Source of the DNA: Spongiibacter sp. IMCC21906
GTDB lineage: Bacteria; Pseudomonadota; Gammaproteobacteria; Pseudomonadales; Spongiibacteraceae
Length of the DNA stretch: 64,000 nt
Direction of reading: 5' to 3'
Assembly (NCBI RefSeq): GCF_001010805.1
Contig: NZ_CP011477.1
Coordinates: forward strand, 1,379,001-1,443,000
Shown piece after piece: positions 20,402 to 28,984 of this stretch. Within the stretch, counting starts at the first letter, position 1; every line of letters starts with the position of its first letter. A model generated the notes under the pieces. The model was not told where the DNA came from and searched no databases. It was given only the letters and a program-made list of their open reading frames with translations. The position numbers and the translations under genes are program-made.

Positions 20402-20440
20402 ACATAAAAAAACCGGCTCATGCGGCCGGTTTTTTTATGT
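20402..20440. terminator. Bidirectional intrinsic terminator between nadE and bamD
   Basis: A perfect 16-base-pair inverted repeat (20402-20417 with 20425-20440) has a GC core CCGGC/GCCGG flanked by seven A and seven T residues, so it can end transcription from either side. It fits the convergent gene arrangement. Confidence 0.93.
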
Positions 20441-20450
20441 GGAAGCGCTT

Positions 20451-21314
20451 TTAGTCTTCTCGGTTATCGAACTCGGGTGGATCGTAGCGATCCAACAAAC
20501 CCATGGTGGCTTGGTTGATAATGGAGCGCTCGCCATCTAAACCCACTTGGCTGACAAAGTTGCCGTTTTTGTCCAAAGAGGGATGGTCCGGAAAATTCTG
20601 ACGTAAGACCATTAGCGGTTGGTCTGCCAAATCTTTCATACCCAATAAGAGGTAAGCCTGAACCATAACTGCCAAGGCATCGGGCACGGCTTTGGTCTGG
20701 GGCATGTTCTCTACCACGTAGCGGCCACGGTTGGCGGCAGCCAAATAAGCCTTACGCTTAAAGTAGTAGTTGGCAACATTGATTTCGTAACGGGCTAAGC
20801 GGTTACGAAGATGAATCATCCGTGCTCGGGCGTCATCTGCATAGGGGCTGTTGGGAAAGCGCTGCAGCAGTTGACGAAAATCGTCAAAGGATTCCGTCGC
20901 TGCTCCGGGATCACGGGTGGTGGTATCGGTGGGAATAAAACGATCCAGAATGCCCTCGCCACGGGTATAGTTGGCAAGGCCGCGCATATAATAGGCGTAG
21001 TCTACGCTGCCATGGCGGGGATGCAGGCGAATAAAACGGTCTGCTGCGGCAACTGCGGCCTCATTGTCGCCACTGCGGTAGTGGGCGTAAATGATTTCCA
21101 GCTGGGCCTGATCTGCGTAGGGACCAAAGGGAAACCGGCTTTCTAGCAGCTGAAGGTTTTGCACAGCAAGTGTAAAGTTTTTGCTTTTGATGTAGCCTTG
21201 CGCGGTTTCGTATAACTCACGCTCCGAACTGTCGGGTTTATCCTGCTCACCCGCACACCCGGCGAGTACAGCGCCCAGCGTAATTAATGCGATGATTTTA
21301 AACACAGCTTTCAT
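20451..21314 (-). CDS. bamD: Outer membrane assembly lipoprotein BamD (ComL)
   Basis: A 287-residue lipoprotein with a signal peptide and lipobox LAGC (cysteine near residue 20). Tetratricopeptide-like repeats follow, with family segments YETAQGYIKSKNFTLAVQN, FPFGPYADQAQLEIIYAHYR and YAYYMRGLANY. BamD is the essential lipoprotein of the BAM complex that inserts beta-barrel proteins in the outer membrane. It is divergent from rluD, as in Pseudomonas and many gammaproteobacteria. Start and length are normal. Confidence 0.96.
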   Translation of the reverse strand: MKAVFKIIALITLGAVLAGCAGEQDKPDSSERELYETAQGYIKSKNFTLAVQNLQLLESRFPFGPYADQAQLEIIYAHYRSGDNEAAVAAADRFIRLHPRHGSVDYAYYMRGLANYTRGEGILDRFIPTDTTTRDPGAATESFDDFRQLLQRFPNSPYADDARARMIHLRNRLARYEINVANYYFKRKAYLAAANRGRYVVENMPQTKAVPDALAVMVQAYLLLGMKDLADQPLMVLRQNFPDHPSLDKNGNFVSQVGLDGERSIINQATMGLLDRYDPPEFDNRED

Positions 21315-21400
21315 TTATTGTTTCCAAATAGCGGAATTGATCCCCGTAACCGCGAGGGCCTGCTATTTAACCACAGCGACGGAGTGGTATAAAGAAGCCT

Positions 21401-22357
21401 ATGGCGGATATCATACAGCGACAGGAAACTGTCCCCCAGACCCTAAGCGGCGCCCGATTTGACCAGGCGGCCAGTGACTTGTTCCCGGAGTTCTCCCGGT
21501 CGCGCCTGCAAACGTGGATCAAAAGCGGCGAGTTAACCCTCAATGGCACCAGCGCCCGGTCTAGAGACAAGGTTTTGGTGGACGATGAGTTGGTGTTAAA
21601 AGCCACTCTTAAGGCCGAAGGCAACTGGCAGGCCGAAGATATTCCTCTGAATATTGTCTTTGAAGATGAGCATATTCTGGTAATTAACAAGCCAGCTGGT
21701 TTGGTGGTGCACCCCGGTGCAGGCAACCCGGCTGGGACTTTGTTGAATGCCTTGCTCAATCACAACCCCGATCAGGAAACGATTCCCCGGGCTGGAATTG
21801 TTCATCGCCTGGACCGGGAGACGACCGGTTTAATGGTGGTGGCAAAGACTCTCAGCGCCCACAGCAACTTGGTTGAACAACTCCAGGCCCGAGATGTGCA
21901 CCGCGAATATGACGCCGTGGTCTTGGGTAATATGACCGGTGGTGGTCGGGTTGAAGAACCCATTGGGCGACATCCTCGCCAGCGAACCAAAATGGCAGTG
22001 TTACAGCACGGCGGCAAAGAGGCCATTACCCATTACCGTATAGCCAAAAAATTTACCGATCACACCCACATTCGTTGTTTTCTGGAAACGGGGCGCACCC
22101 ATCAAATTCGGGTCCATATGGCGCATATCCGTTATCCGCTGATTGGTGACCCCCTTTATGCTGGGCGTCCTCGCATCCCTAAAGGTGCCAGCGAAACCTT
22201 AATTAATACCCTGCGGAGTTTTCCCCGTCAGGCGCTTCATGCCCGAAAGCTTGAGCTGGAACACCCCATTAATAGAGATACCTTGAGCTGGGAAGTGCCG
22301 CTGCCAGAGGACATGAAAACCTTACTCGCCATATTGGCAGAGGAGGATAAACGCTAG
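21401..22357 (+). CDS. rluD: 23S rRNA pseudouridine synthase RluD
   Basis: A 318-residue pseudouridine synthase modifying helix 69 of 23S rRNA. An S4 RNA-binding domain occupies the first ~80 residues (SRSRLQTWIKSGELTLNG). The catalytic motif is HRLDRETTGLMVVAKT near residue 138, with the active aspartate. GRTHQIRVHMAHIRYPLIGD near residue 230 is the other hallmark. AAAGAAG lies just before the ATG. The stop shares one base with the pgeF start, giving a coupled pair. Confidence 0.96.
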   Translation: MADIIQRQETVPQTLSGARFDQAASDLFPEFSRSRLQTWIKSGELTLNGTSARSRDKVLVDDELVLKATLKAEGNWQAEDIPLNIVFEDEHILVINKPAGLVVHPGAGNPAGTLLNALLNHNPDQETIPRAGIVHRLDRETTGLMVVAKTLSAHSNLVEQLQARDVHREYDAVVLGNMTGGGRVEEPIGRHPRQRTKMAVLQHGGKEAITHYRIAKKFTDHTHIRCFLETGRTHQIRVHMAHIRYPLIGDPLYAGRPRIPKGASETLINTLRSFPRQALHARKLELEHPINRDTLSWEVPLPEDMKTLLAILAEEDKR

Positions 22358-23124
22358 TGTTGCTGACACCTGATTGGCCTGCTCCAGACAATATTGTTGC
22401 ACTGAGTACCAGTCGGCTTGCGCCCGAAGGCTGTATTGGGGCAAGCGCGGGGGTATTTGCAGGCTTTAATTTGGGTGACCATGTTGGCGACGATGCCGAT
22501 GCTGTTGCTCGCAATCGGCAGAGTTTGCTTGATCATTGCCCAAACTTGAGTCGCATTGCGTGGTTGGAGCAGGTACACGGTACGGCAGTGGTGACGGTAG
22601 ATGAACAGGATCAACATATTGCCCGAGCAGACGCAGCCATAACGCAACGCCATGGTGTGGCCTGCGCGGTGATGACGGCAGATTGTCTGCCGGTCTTGCT
22701 ATGCAGCCGCGATGGCAGCGAAGTGGCGGCCGCTCATGCCGGATGGCGTGGCTTATGCCAAGGTGTATTGGTCCGTGCAGTTGAAGCGATGAATGCGGCA
22801 CCAACGGAGATTATGGCGTGGGTCGGACCGGGGATTTCCCAGCGGTTTTTTGAGGTTGGGGCCGAGGTAAGAACCGCCTTCCTTGAGCAATTTGCCGAGC
22901 TGAGTCATAAGGAAATTGAACGTGGCTTTCGAGAATCTTCCCAATCTTCAGCACATTTTTATGCCGACTTGCCTGGACTTGCCGTAGCCCAGCTGCAAGC
23001 CTTGGGTTTGCCGTGGGTGGATGCGAGCCAGCAATGCACCTATCAACAACAAGATCATTATTTTTCTTTTCGTCGTGATGGCCGCTGTGGCCGTCAGGCC
23101 AGTCTTATTTATATCCGTTATTAA
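22357..23124 (+). CDS. pgeF: Peptidoglycan editing factor PgeF / multicopper-type purine nucleoside phosphorylase
   Basis: A 255-residue YfiH/LACC1-family protein. The metal-binding residues are in VMTADCLPVLL (Cys) and AAAHAGWRGLCQGVL (His), and a third in EQVHGTAVVTV (His). Members act on purine nucleosides, and E. coli YfiH removes wrongly built UDP-MurNAc-L-Ser. The GTG at 22357 follows AGGAGG at a good distance and overlaps the rluD stop by one base. In Pseudomonas too this gene sits between rluD and clpB. Confidence 0.94.
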   Translation: MLLTPDWPAPDNIVALSTSRLAPEGCIGASAGVFAGFNLGDHVGDDADAVARNRQSLLDHCPNLSRIAWLEQVHGTAVVTVDEQDQHIARADAAITQRHGVACAVMTADCLPVLLCSRDGSEVAAAHAGWRGLCQGVLVRAVEAMNAAPTEIMAWVGPGISQRFFEVGAEVRTAFLEQFAELSHKEIERGFRESSQSSAHFYADLPGLAVAQLQALGLPWVDASQQCTYQQQDHYFSFRRDGRCGRQASLIYIRY

Positions 23125-23156
23125 TATGTAGTTGTGCTTATCTGCACTCTGTGACT

Positions 23157-23186
23157 CTTGAAAGCAATGCACTCGCCCCCATTTTA
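23157..23186 (+). promoter_or_regulatory. Sigma-32 (heat shock) promoter of clpB
   Basis: CTTGAAA at 23157-23163 and CCCCATTTTA at 23177-23186 with a 13-base spacer match the RpoH consensus (CTTGAAA, N11-16, CCCCATnT) at essentially every conserved position. The site is about 65 bases before the clpB ATG. Confidence 0.9.
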
Positions 23187-23248
23187 TAGCTATAGATTGG
23201 CGAGCCCCGTGTTCTGGTGCTCGCCGTAGCAGATGGGGAGAGTATCCA

Positions 23249-25840
23249 ATGCGATTAGATCGTTTTACCAATTCCTTGCAGACCGCAATTGCCGATGCAC
23301 AATCTTTGGCGGTAGGCAAAGACCATCAGTATATTGAACCACAGCATTTGCTGGCGGCCATGCTTAAGCAGCAGGGTGGTAGCGTTAAGCCATTGCTCTC
23401 ACAAGCTGGCGCCAATATTCCTGTTTTAGAGCAAAGTTTGACTGCTGCACTGGACGCTCTACCCACGGTGCAGGGCACGAGTGGCGATGTGCATGTGTCT
23501 CAAAATTTGGGCCGGGTGTTTAATATCGCCGACAAGCTTTCTCAGCAACACCAAGACAGCTATGTGTCCAGCGAGTTGATCCTGCTCGCCATGCTTGAAC
23601 AAGGCGGCGACTTAGAAAAACTCGTTAAGCAGGCCGGTGTCGATCGCAAACGTCTTGAAGCCGCTATCGATAAAGTGCGTGGGGGGCAGACGGTGCAAGA
23701 CGCTGGTGCGGAAGAATCCCGTCAGGCGCTAAATAAATACACCATAGATCTGACCGAAAGAGCGGAGAGTGGCAAGCTCGACCCCGTAATTGGCCGCGAT
23801 GATGAAATTCGTCGCACCATTCAAGTGCTGCAGCGTCGGACCAAAAACAATCCGGTGCTAATTGGCGAACCGGGAGTGGGTAAAACCGCGATAGCCGAAG
23901 GTTTGGCACAACGTATTATTAATGGCGAAGTGCCCGAAGGTTTAAAAGACAAGCGCGTATTGTCATTGGACTTGGGGGCGTTGTTGGCCGGTGCGAAATT
24001 CCGCGGCGATTTTGAAGAGCGCTTAAAAGCCGTGCTCAATGAACTGGCCAAGGAAGAAGGTCGGGTGATTTTATTTATTGATGAACTGCATACCATGGTC
24101 GGCGCGGGTAAGGCAGAAGGCGCGATGGATGCGGGCAATATGCTTAAACCCGCCCTGGCTCGGGGTGAGCTTCATTGCGTTGGCGCGACCACGCTTAATG
24201 AGTATCGCCAATTCATCGAAAAAGATGCCGCACTCGAGCGTCGCTTTCAAAAAGTCTTGGTAGATGAGCCTTCGGAGGAGGACACCATTGCGATATTGCG
24301 GGGGCTGAAAGAGCGCTATGAGGTGCATCATGGTGTAGACATTACGGATGCGGCTATTATCGCGGCCACCCGATTGTCGCAGCGCTATATTACTGACCGT
24401 CAACTTCCCGATAAAGCGATAGATCTTATCGATGAGGCGGCCAGCCGCATTCGCATGGAAATTGATTCCAAACCTGAGGTCATGGACAAGCTTGAGCGTC
24501 GCTTGATTCAACTGAAAATTCAGCGTGAAGCCGTCAAAAAAGATGAGGACGAAGGCGCTAAAAAACAGTTGGCAAAACTTAACAGCGATATCCACCTCGT
24601 TGAGAAAGAGTTTGCCGATCTGGAAGAAATCTGGAAAGCGGAGAAAGCGGCGCTGCATGGTTCTGCCCAGATTAAAAGTGAGCTGGAGCACGTTAAGCTG
24701 GACCTCGAAGCGGCACGGCGTGTTGGCGATTTAAGCAAAATGTCAGAACTGCAGTACGGCGTGATTCCCGATTTGGAAAAGCGTCTGGCGTCGGCGGATG
24801 CTGCTGATCTGCAGGGGGAGATGCAACTGCTGAGAAACAAAGTCTCAGACGAAGAAGTTGCAGAAGTGGTGTCGCGCTGGACCGGTATCCCCATTAATAA
24901 AATGCTGGAAGGGGAGAAAGATAAACTTTTGCGGATGGAAGATGAACTTCATAAGCGGGTAATTGGTCAGTCAGAAGCGGTAGAGGCTGTCTCCAATACT
25001 GTGCGCCGTAGTCGAGCGGGGCTCAGTGACCCCAATCGTCCCAATGGTTCTTTCTTGTTTCTTGGCCCTACTGGCGTAGGTAAAACCGAGCTATGCAAGA
25101 CCTTGGCAACATTCTTGTATGACAGTGAAGACGCCATGGTGCGGATTGATATGTCTGAGTTTATGGAGAAGCACTCCGTTGCCCGTTTGATTGGTGCGCC
25201 TCCCGGTTATGTAGGCTATGAAGAGGGTGGCTACTTAACAGAAGCCGTACGACGTCGCCCATACTCGTTACTGCTGTTGGATGAGGTAGAGAAGGCTCAT
25301 CCCGAAGTGTTTAATATTCTGTTACAGGTTTTGGATGACGGACGTCTAACCGATGGCCAAGGCAGAACGGTGGATTTTCGTAATACTGTCATAGTCATGA
25401 CCTCGAATCTTGGTTCCGACGTGATTCAGGATATGACCAAGGCCGGTAGAGACTATAGCGAGGTGCGTTCGGCTGTGTTGGATGTGGTCTCAGGTCACTT
25501 CCGGCCCGAGTTTATTAACCGGGTTGATGAGCTCGTGGTTTTTGAGCCGCTGGGTAAATCGGCTGTGAGAGATATTGCCGGTATCCAGCTGGGTATTCTT
25601 AACCGTCGCTTGGCGGATAAGGATATGCATTTGGATGTGAGTGACGAGGCAATGGCACGGTTGGCTGAGGTTGGCTTTGATCCGGTGTTCGGGGCTCGGC
25701 CATTGAAGCGAGCCATTCAACAACAGTTTGAAAACCCTCTTGCGCAGGCGATTTTGAAAGGGGAGTTTGTCGCTGGTTCTGTTATTTCAGCGAAGCTGAA
25801 CGGAGATAAGATCGTTTTTGCGTTGTCGACTTTGCAGTAA
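23249..25840 (+). CDS. clpB: ATP-dependent disaggregase ClpB
   Basis: An 863-residue Hsp100 chaperone that works with DnaK to resolubilise aggregates. The N-domain begins [18 protein letters not shown]. The first AAA+ module has [16 protein letters not shown] near residue 205; a long coiled-coil middle domain spans ~400-530 ([19 protein letters not shown]); the second module has [15 protein letters not shown] near residue 604. It lacks the IGL/F loop for ClpP. SD GGGGAG precedes the ATG, a sigma-32 promoter lies upstream and an intrinsic terminator downstream, so it is probably a single-gene unit. Confidence 0.98.
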   Translation: MRLDRFTNSLQTAIADAQSLAVGKDHQYIEPQHLLAAMLKQQGGSVKPLLSQAGANIPVLEQSLTAALDALPTVQGTSGDVHVSQNLGRVFNIADKLSQQHQDSYVSSELILLAMLEQGGDLEKLVKQAGVDRKRLEAAIDKVRGGQTVQDAGAEESRQALNKYTIDLTERAESGKLDPVIGRDDEIRRTIQVLQRRTKNNPVLIGEPGVGKTAIAEGLAQRIINGEVPEGLKDKRVLSLDLGALLAGAKFRGDFEERLKAVLNELAKEEGRVILFIDELHTMVGAGKAEGAMDAGNMLKPALARGELHCVGATTLNEYRQFIEKDAALERRFQKVLVDEPSEEDTIAILRGLKERYEVHHGVDITDAAIIAATRLSQRYITDRQLPDKAIDLIDEAASRIRMEIDSKPEVMDKLERRLIQLKIQREAVKKDEDEGAKKQLAKLNSDIHLVEKEFADLEEIWKAEKAALHGSAQIKSELEHVKLDLEAARRVGDLSKMSELQYGVIPDLEKRLASADAADLQGEMQLLRNKVSDEEVAEVVSRWTGIPINKMLEGEKDKLLRMEDELHKRVIGQSEAVEAVSNTVRRSRAGLSDPNRPNGSFLFLGPTGVGKTELCKTLATFLYDSEDAMVRIDMSEFMEKHSVARLIGAPPGYVGYEEGGYLTEAVRRRPYSLLLLDEVEKAHPEVFNILLQVLDDGRLTDGQGRTVDFRNTVIVMTSNLGSDVIQDMTKAGRDYSEVRSAVLDVVSGHFRPEFINRVDELVVFEPLGKSAVRDIAGIQLGILNRRLADKDMHLDVSDEAMARLAEVGFDPVFGARPLKRAIQQQFENPLAQAILKGEFVAGSVISAKLNGDKIVFALSTLQ

Positions 25841-25861
25841 TCCCTTCTTGTATTCCCACCC

Positions 25862-25895
25862 AAGCCTCCGAGCGTGTTGCCGGGGGCTTTTTTTA
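25862..25895 (+). terminator. Intrinsic terminator of clpB
   Basis: The arms AGCCTCCG and CGGGGGCT (one G-T pair) flank a ten-base loop and are followed by a run of seven or more T residues. It starts about 20 bases after the clpB stop. Confidence 0.88.
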
Positions 25896-25991
25896 TTTTC
25901 TTTTTTGCGACTGTGTCCTGATCCAGTTGGTCTGTGTTTGGCGTAGCACTAACTCTGAAACAGAAATAACAAGTAACGTCCGCGGAAAATT

Positions 25992-27611
25992 ATGGGGAAG
26001 ATTATGAAGAAGCCAGCAACCGGGCGAGTGCTCCTCTCGTCCGCTATTACCTTATGTGTCTTTAGCAGCATGAGCTTTGCCTCAAGCCACCGGGAAGCGC
26101 CTTTTATTGCAGGCTCACCCAAAGTAGACGGAACAGACTTTTATATGTTCCGCAGCTACGAGCAAAATCGTGATGATTTTGTCACGCTGATCGCAAACTA
26201 CCAGCCCCTCCAAGATGCTTACGGCGGTCCAAACTATTTCACCATGGACCCCAATGCCCTCTACGAAATCCATATCGATAATGATGGCGATGCTGTAGAG
26301 GACCTTACCTTCCAGTTCAGATTTAACAATCAATACGGCCAAGCCAACATACCGGGTGTTGTCACCAACGGTGAAGTTGATACGGGTGCTGGCGGGGTGC
26401 AAGTGCCACTGGCGGCAGTCGGCGGGGGAAGCAACACCACACCGGGCGCACTGAATGTGGTTGAAAACTACACGGTCAGTGTTGTGACTGGGGACCGGCG
26501 CTCAGGTTCTGCTCAACCGATAACCGCTGCGGGTGGGAACACCTCTACCTTTACCAAGCCGGTAGATAATATGGGTGAAAAAACCATTCCCGATTACGCC
26601 GGTTATGCCCAGCAATTTACTTATAATATTGATGTCCCAGGTTGCAATGCTACAGGCGCAAAATTGTTTGTAGGCCAGCGCCGCGAAGGCTTTGTGGTTA
26701 ATTTGGGTGAAGTTTTTGACCAAATTAGTTTAAATCCATTGGGTGCTCGGAACTCGCGCAGCAATACCATTGGCGATAAAAACGTCACCAGCTTGGCGTT
26801 GGAGTTACCGGTAGAGTGTTTGACCAATGGCAGCGATCCCGTTATTGGCGCGTGGACAACCGCCAGCAAGCCCCAGGGTCGAGTGTTAAACCCCAGCCCT
26901 GCTGGTCCAACGGATAACGATATGGGCAAAGGCCCTGCTGTCGAGTCTGGAGCATGGACACAGGTTTCGCGCTTGGGTAATCCTTTGGTGAACGAAGTGG
27001 TTATTGGCATTACGGATAAAGACAAATTTAATGCCAGCGAGCCTAAAGATGATGTAGAAAATTTTGGCAGCTATGTGCTGTACCCAACGCTCCCTGCCTT
27101 AGTAGAAGTGTTGTTTGGTGTGCCCGCTCCCGCGCCAGAAGGCGGTCGGGCTGACTTGTTAGCCGTATTTGTGACCGGTGTTACCACTGGCCCCAATGAT
27201 ACCCCTGCTGATTTTAAATTTACCGCGCCTGCAAACCTGACCACACCGGGTGAGATGCTGCGTTTAAACACAGCTATTGATCCTGTTATCCCCGGTTCAC
27301 AGGGCTACAGCGATCTTGGCTTTTTGGGCTGTGACTTAGCTGGTTTCCCCAATGGCCGTCGGGTAACAGACGATGTGGTTGATATTGCCTTAACCGTTGC
27401 TGAGGGTGCATTACTGGGCGAAAACAATTTGCAGACCTGTGACCTGAGTGGCGATTCGCCGGCTGTTGCCAATGGTGGTGCGGTTGTGAACGACGGTGCT
27501 TTGCCAGATAACAGTGATTACTCGGTGAGCTTCCCCTATTTGGCTACGCCAATTCCTGGGTCGCCCAATGAGTCAGCTGCTACCGCTGTTTCTGTATCAT
27601 CCAACTTATAA
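25992..27611 (+). CDS. Secreted DUF4331 family protein
   Basis: A 539-residue protein with a signal peptide (hydrophobic stretch LLSSAITLCVFSSMSFA) and, right after the predicted cleavage site, SSHREAPFIAG, the hallmark of DUF4331. The segment DGTDFYMFRSYE follows. The rest is acidic, rich in Gly, Asn, Pro and Asp, with several Asn-Asp-Gly-type turns and few cysteines, consistent with an extracellular or periplasmic beta protein. No biochemical role is established that I know of. It heads a four-gene module with a small lipoprotein, a TPR protein and a HupE/UreJ-like membrane protein. Starts at 25992 and 26004 are both possible; both keep the signal peptide. Confidence 0.88.
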   Translation: MGKIMKKPATGRVLLSSAITLCVFSSMSFASSHREAPFIAGSPKVDGTDFYMFRSYEQNRDDFVTLIANYQPLQDAYGGPNYFTMDPNALYEIHIDNDGDAVEDLTFQFRFNNQYGQANIPGVVTNGEVDTGAGGVQVPLAAVGGGSNTTPGALNVVENYTVSVVTGDRRSGSAQPITAAGGNTSTFTKPVDNMGEKTIPDYAGYAQQFTYNIDVPGCNATGAKLFVGQRREGFVVNLGEVFDQISLNPLGARNSRSNTIGDKNVTSLALELPVECLTNGSDPVIGAWTTASKPQGRVLNPSPAGPTDNDMGKGPAVESGAWTQVSRLGNPLVNEVVIGITDKDKFNASEPKDDVENFGSYVLYPTLPALVEVLFGVPAPAPEGGRADLLAVFVTGVTTGPNDTPADFKFTAPANLTTPGEMLRLNTAIDPVIPGSQGYSDLGFLGCDLAGFPNGRRVTDDVVDIALTVAEGALLGENNLQTCDLSGDSPAVANGGAVVNDGALPDNSDYSVSFPYLATPIPGSPNESAATAVSVSSNL

Positions 27612-27624
27612 GGTAGGAGGATCT

Positions 27625-27873
27625 ATGAAAACGCTATTTAAGCTAGCGATACCCGTAGCTGCTACCTTGTTGTTATCGGCCTGTTTTGATGGCGATGATG
27701 ACAACAACAATGGTAACGGTGGCGGCGGGGGAGACCCCCAGGCCACGACATCTGGCGAGTTGCTGAGCCGGGCATTAGCACAAAATGCCAATGCCGAGCC
27801 TATCCAAGTGAATGACTTGGATATTGAGGCTGGTGGCGACGATGCTGCTGCAACCTCTGCGTTGGCGAACTGA
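27625..27873 (+). CDS. Small acidic lipoprotein of the DUF4331 module
   Basis: An 82-residue lipoprotein. The signal peptide ends in the lipobox LLSAC (cysteine near residue 19), followed by FDGDDDNNNGNGGGGGD, a flexible Asp/Asn/Gly linker that should act as a tether. The Asp after Cys+1 is at position +3, not +2, so Lol-mediated outer membrane sorting is possible. The short remainder contains no recognised domain. GGAGG stands eight bases before the ATG. It lies 13 bases after the DUF4331 gene and likely shares its transcript. Function unknown. Confidence 0.82.
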   Translation: MKTLFKLAIPVAATLLLSACFDGDDDNNNGNGGGGGDPQATTSGELLSRALAQNANAEPIQVNDLDIEAGGDDAAATSALAN

Positions 27874-27880
27874 TTTGCCG

Positions 27881-28984
27881 ATGTTGTTGAAGCACGTAAA
27901 AAGGCGCGACAGTGTTGCTAAAAGGCTGTCGCGCCTTTTTTTGTTACTGCTATGCAGTTTTCCGGTAATGAGCTGGGCGCAACCCCCGTTGTGGTCTCCT
28001 GAAAAGGCTGACGCGGTGCTGATATCCGTGCCTGATAATGTGATCACTGCTGACGATGAAGCAACAGCGACTAAATCACCGTTAGTGCGAGCGAAAGCGG
28101 CATTAGCGCGATTCTCCGAGACGACAGACCCGCGTTATCTGGGTGATGCCCAGCGGGCGTTGCTGACGGTCAGTCCTGAGAAACAGAACGTTGAATTCTT
28201 TTTGTACCGGGCCTCCATGTATCAAAGCCTGCATCAATTTGATGAGGCTTCGACGGATTTACAAGCAGCTTTGAACGAGGAACCTGCCAATCGCCAAGCT
28301 CAATTGATGCAGTTTAATATTGCCTTTGTGCAGGGGGATTATGCCCATGCTGATCGCGCTTGCAAAAAACTGTCGGCCTCGGCAGATTTATACGCCGCCA
28401 GCTGTGAGGCTCATCTTCGTGCCGCGTCAGGGCAGGCAGGCCCGAAGGAAGCAAAGGCAGCCTTTACTGATTTAAAGCGGAGTTTAGCGTCTCGATTGCT
28501 GGGGGAGTCTCTGCAAGCCCAGCATTGGACTGTATCGACGCTGGCCGATATTGCTGAGCGGGCAACAATGTACGCTGAGGCAGAGGCGATGTGGCGACTG
28601 GCCATGACGATGCAGGCGAATGACCTCTACGCCCGAGATCGACTTTGTGAGCTGCAGTTAATACGAGGAAATATTCAATCGGCGCTTAAGGTGAGTGAAG
28701 GCTTTGAGAAACTTGATGCCTTGGCTGTCTGCCGGGCGACGGCACTTAAGGCCAGTGGCGATGCTGAACTATTGTTGGCGGATTTGACCCAGCGTTTTAA
28801 TGAGGCCCAGTGGCGGGGTGAACTGCTGCACAAGCGGGCTTACGCTCAGTATCTACTGCTGATGCCTAACCAAGAACAAAACGCCTTGAGCATGGCAAAA
28901 CGAAATTGGCAGAATCAACGTGAGCTACCGGATGAAAGACTATTGAGCGCTGCCAGCAACAAGGTTCATGGAGAGCAGCCTTGA
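27881..28984 (+). CDS. Periplasmic tetratricopeptide-repeat protein of the DUF4331 module
   Basis: A 367-residue protein with a basic N-terminus and signal peptide (KRLSRLFLLLLCSFPVMSWA) followed by alpha-helical repeats resembling TPRs, for example in EFFLYRASMYQSLHQFDEAS and residues ~90-340. It is predicted to be periplasmic. The start at 27881 is seven bases after the lipoprotein stop; it has no good ribosome binding site, so coupling to the upstream gene is likely. A strong intrinsic terminator (27898-27941) lies inside its first codons, overlapping the signal-peptide coding sequence. If translation began after it, the signal peptide would lose its basic part. The stop overlaps the next gene by four bases (TTGA). 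Role unknown. Confidence 0.78.
   Translation: MLLKHVKRRDSVAKRLSRLFLLLLCSFPVMSWAQPPLWSPEKADAVLISVPDNVITADDEATATKSPLVRAKAALARFSETTDPRYLGDAQRALLTVSPEKQNVEFFLYRASMYQSLHQFDEASTDLQAALNEEPANRQAQLMQFNIAFVQGDYAHADRACKKLSASADLYAASCEAHLRAASGQAGPKEAKAAFTDLKRSLASRLLGESLQAQHWTVSTLADIAERATMYAEAEAMWRLAMTMQANDLYARDRLCELQLIRGNIQSALKVSEGFEKLDALAVCRATALKASGDAELLLADLTQRFNEAQWRGELLHKRAYAQYLLLMPNQEQNALSMAKRNWQNQRELPDERLLSAASNKVHGEQP
27898..27941 (+). terminator. Intrinsic terminator/attenuator inside the start of the TPR gene
   Basis: AAAAAGGCGCGACAG (27898-27912) pairs perfectly with CTGTCGCGCCTTTTT (27925-27939) around a 12-base loop, and the T run continues to 27941. It stands 25 bases after the lipoprotein stop, the normal place for an operon terminator, yet it also encodes residues ~6-21 of the TPR protein. 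Transcription would mostly stop here unless ribosomes starting at 27881 cover the left arm. Confidence 0.85.
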
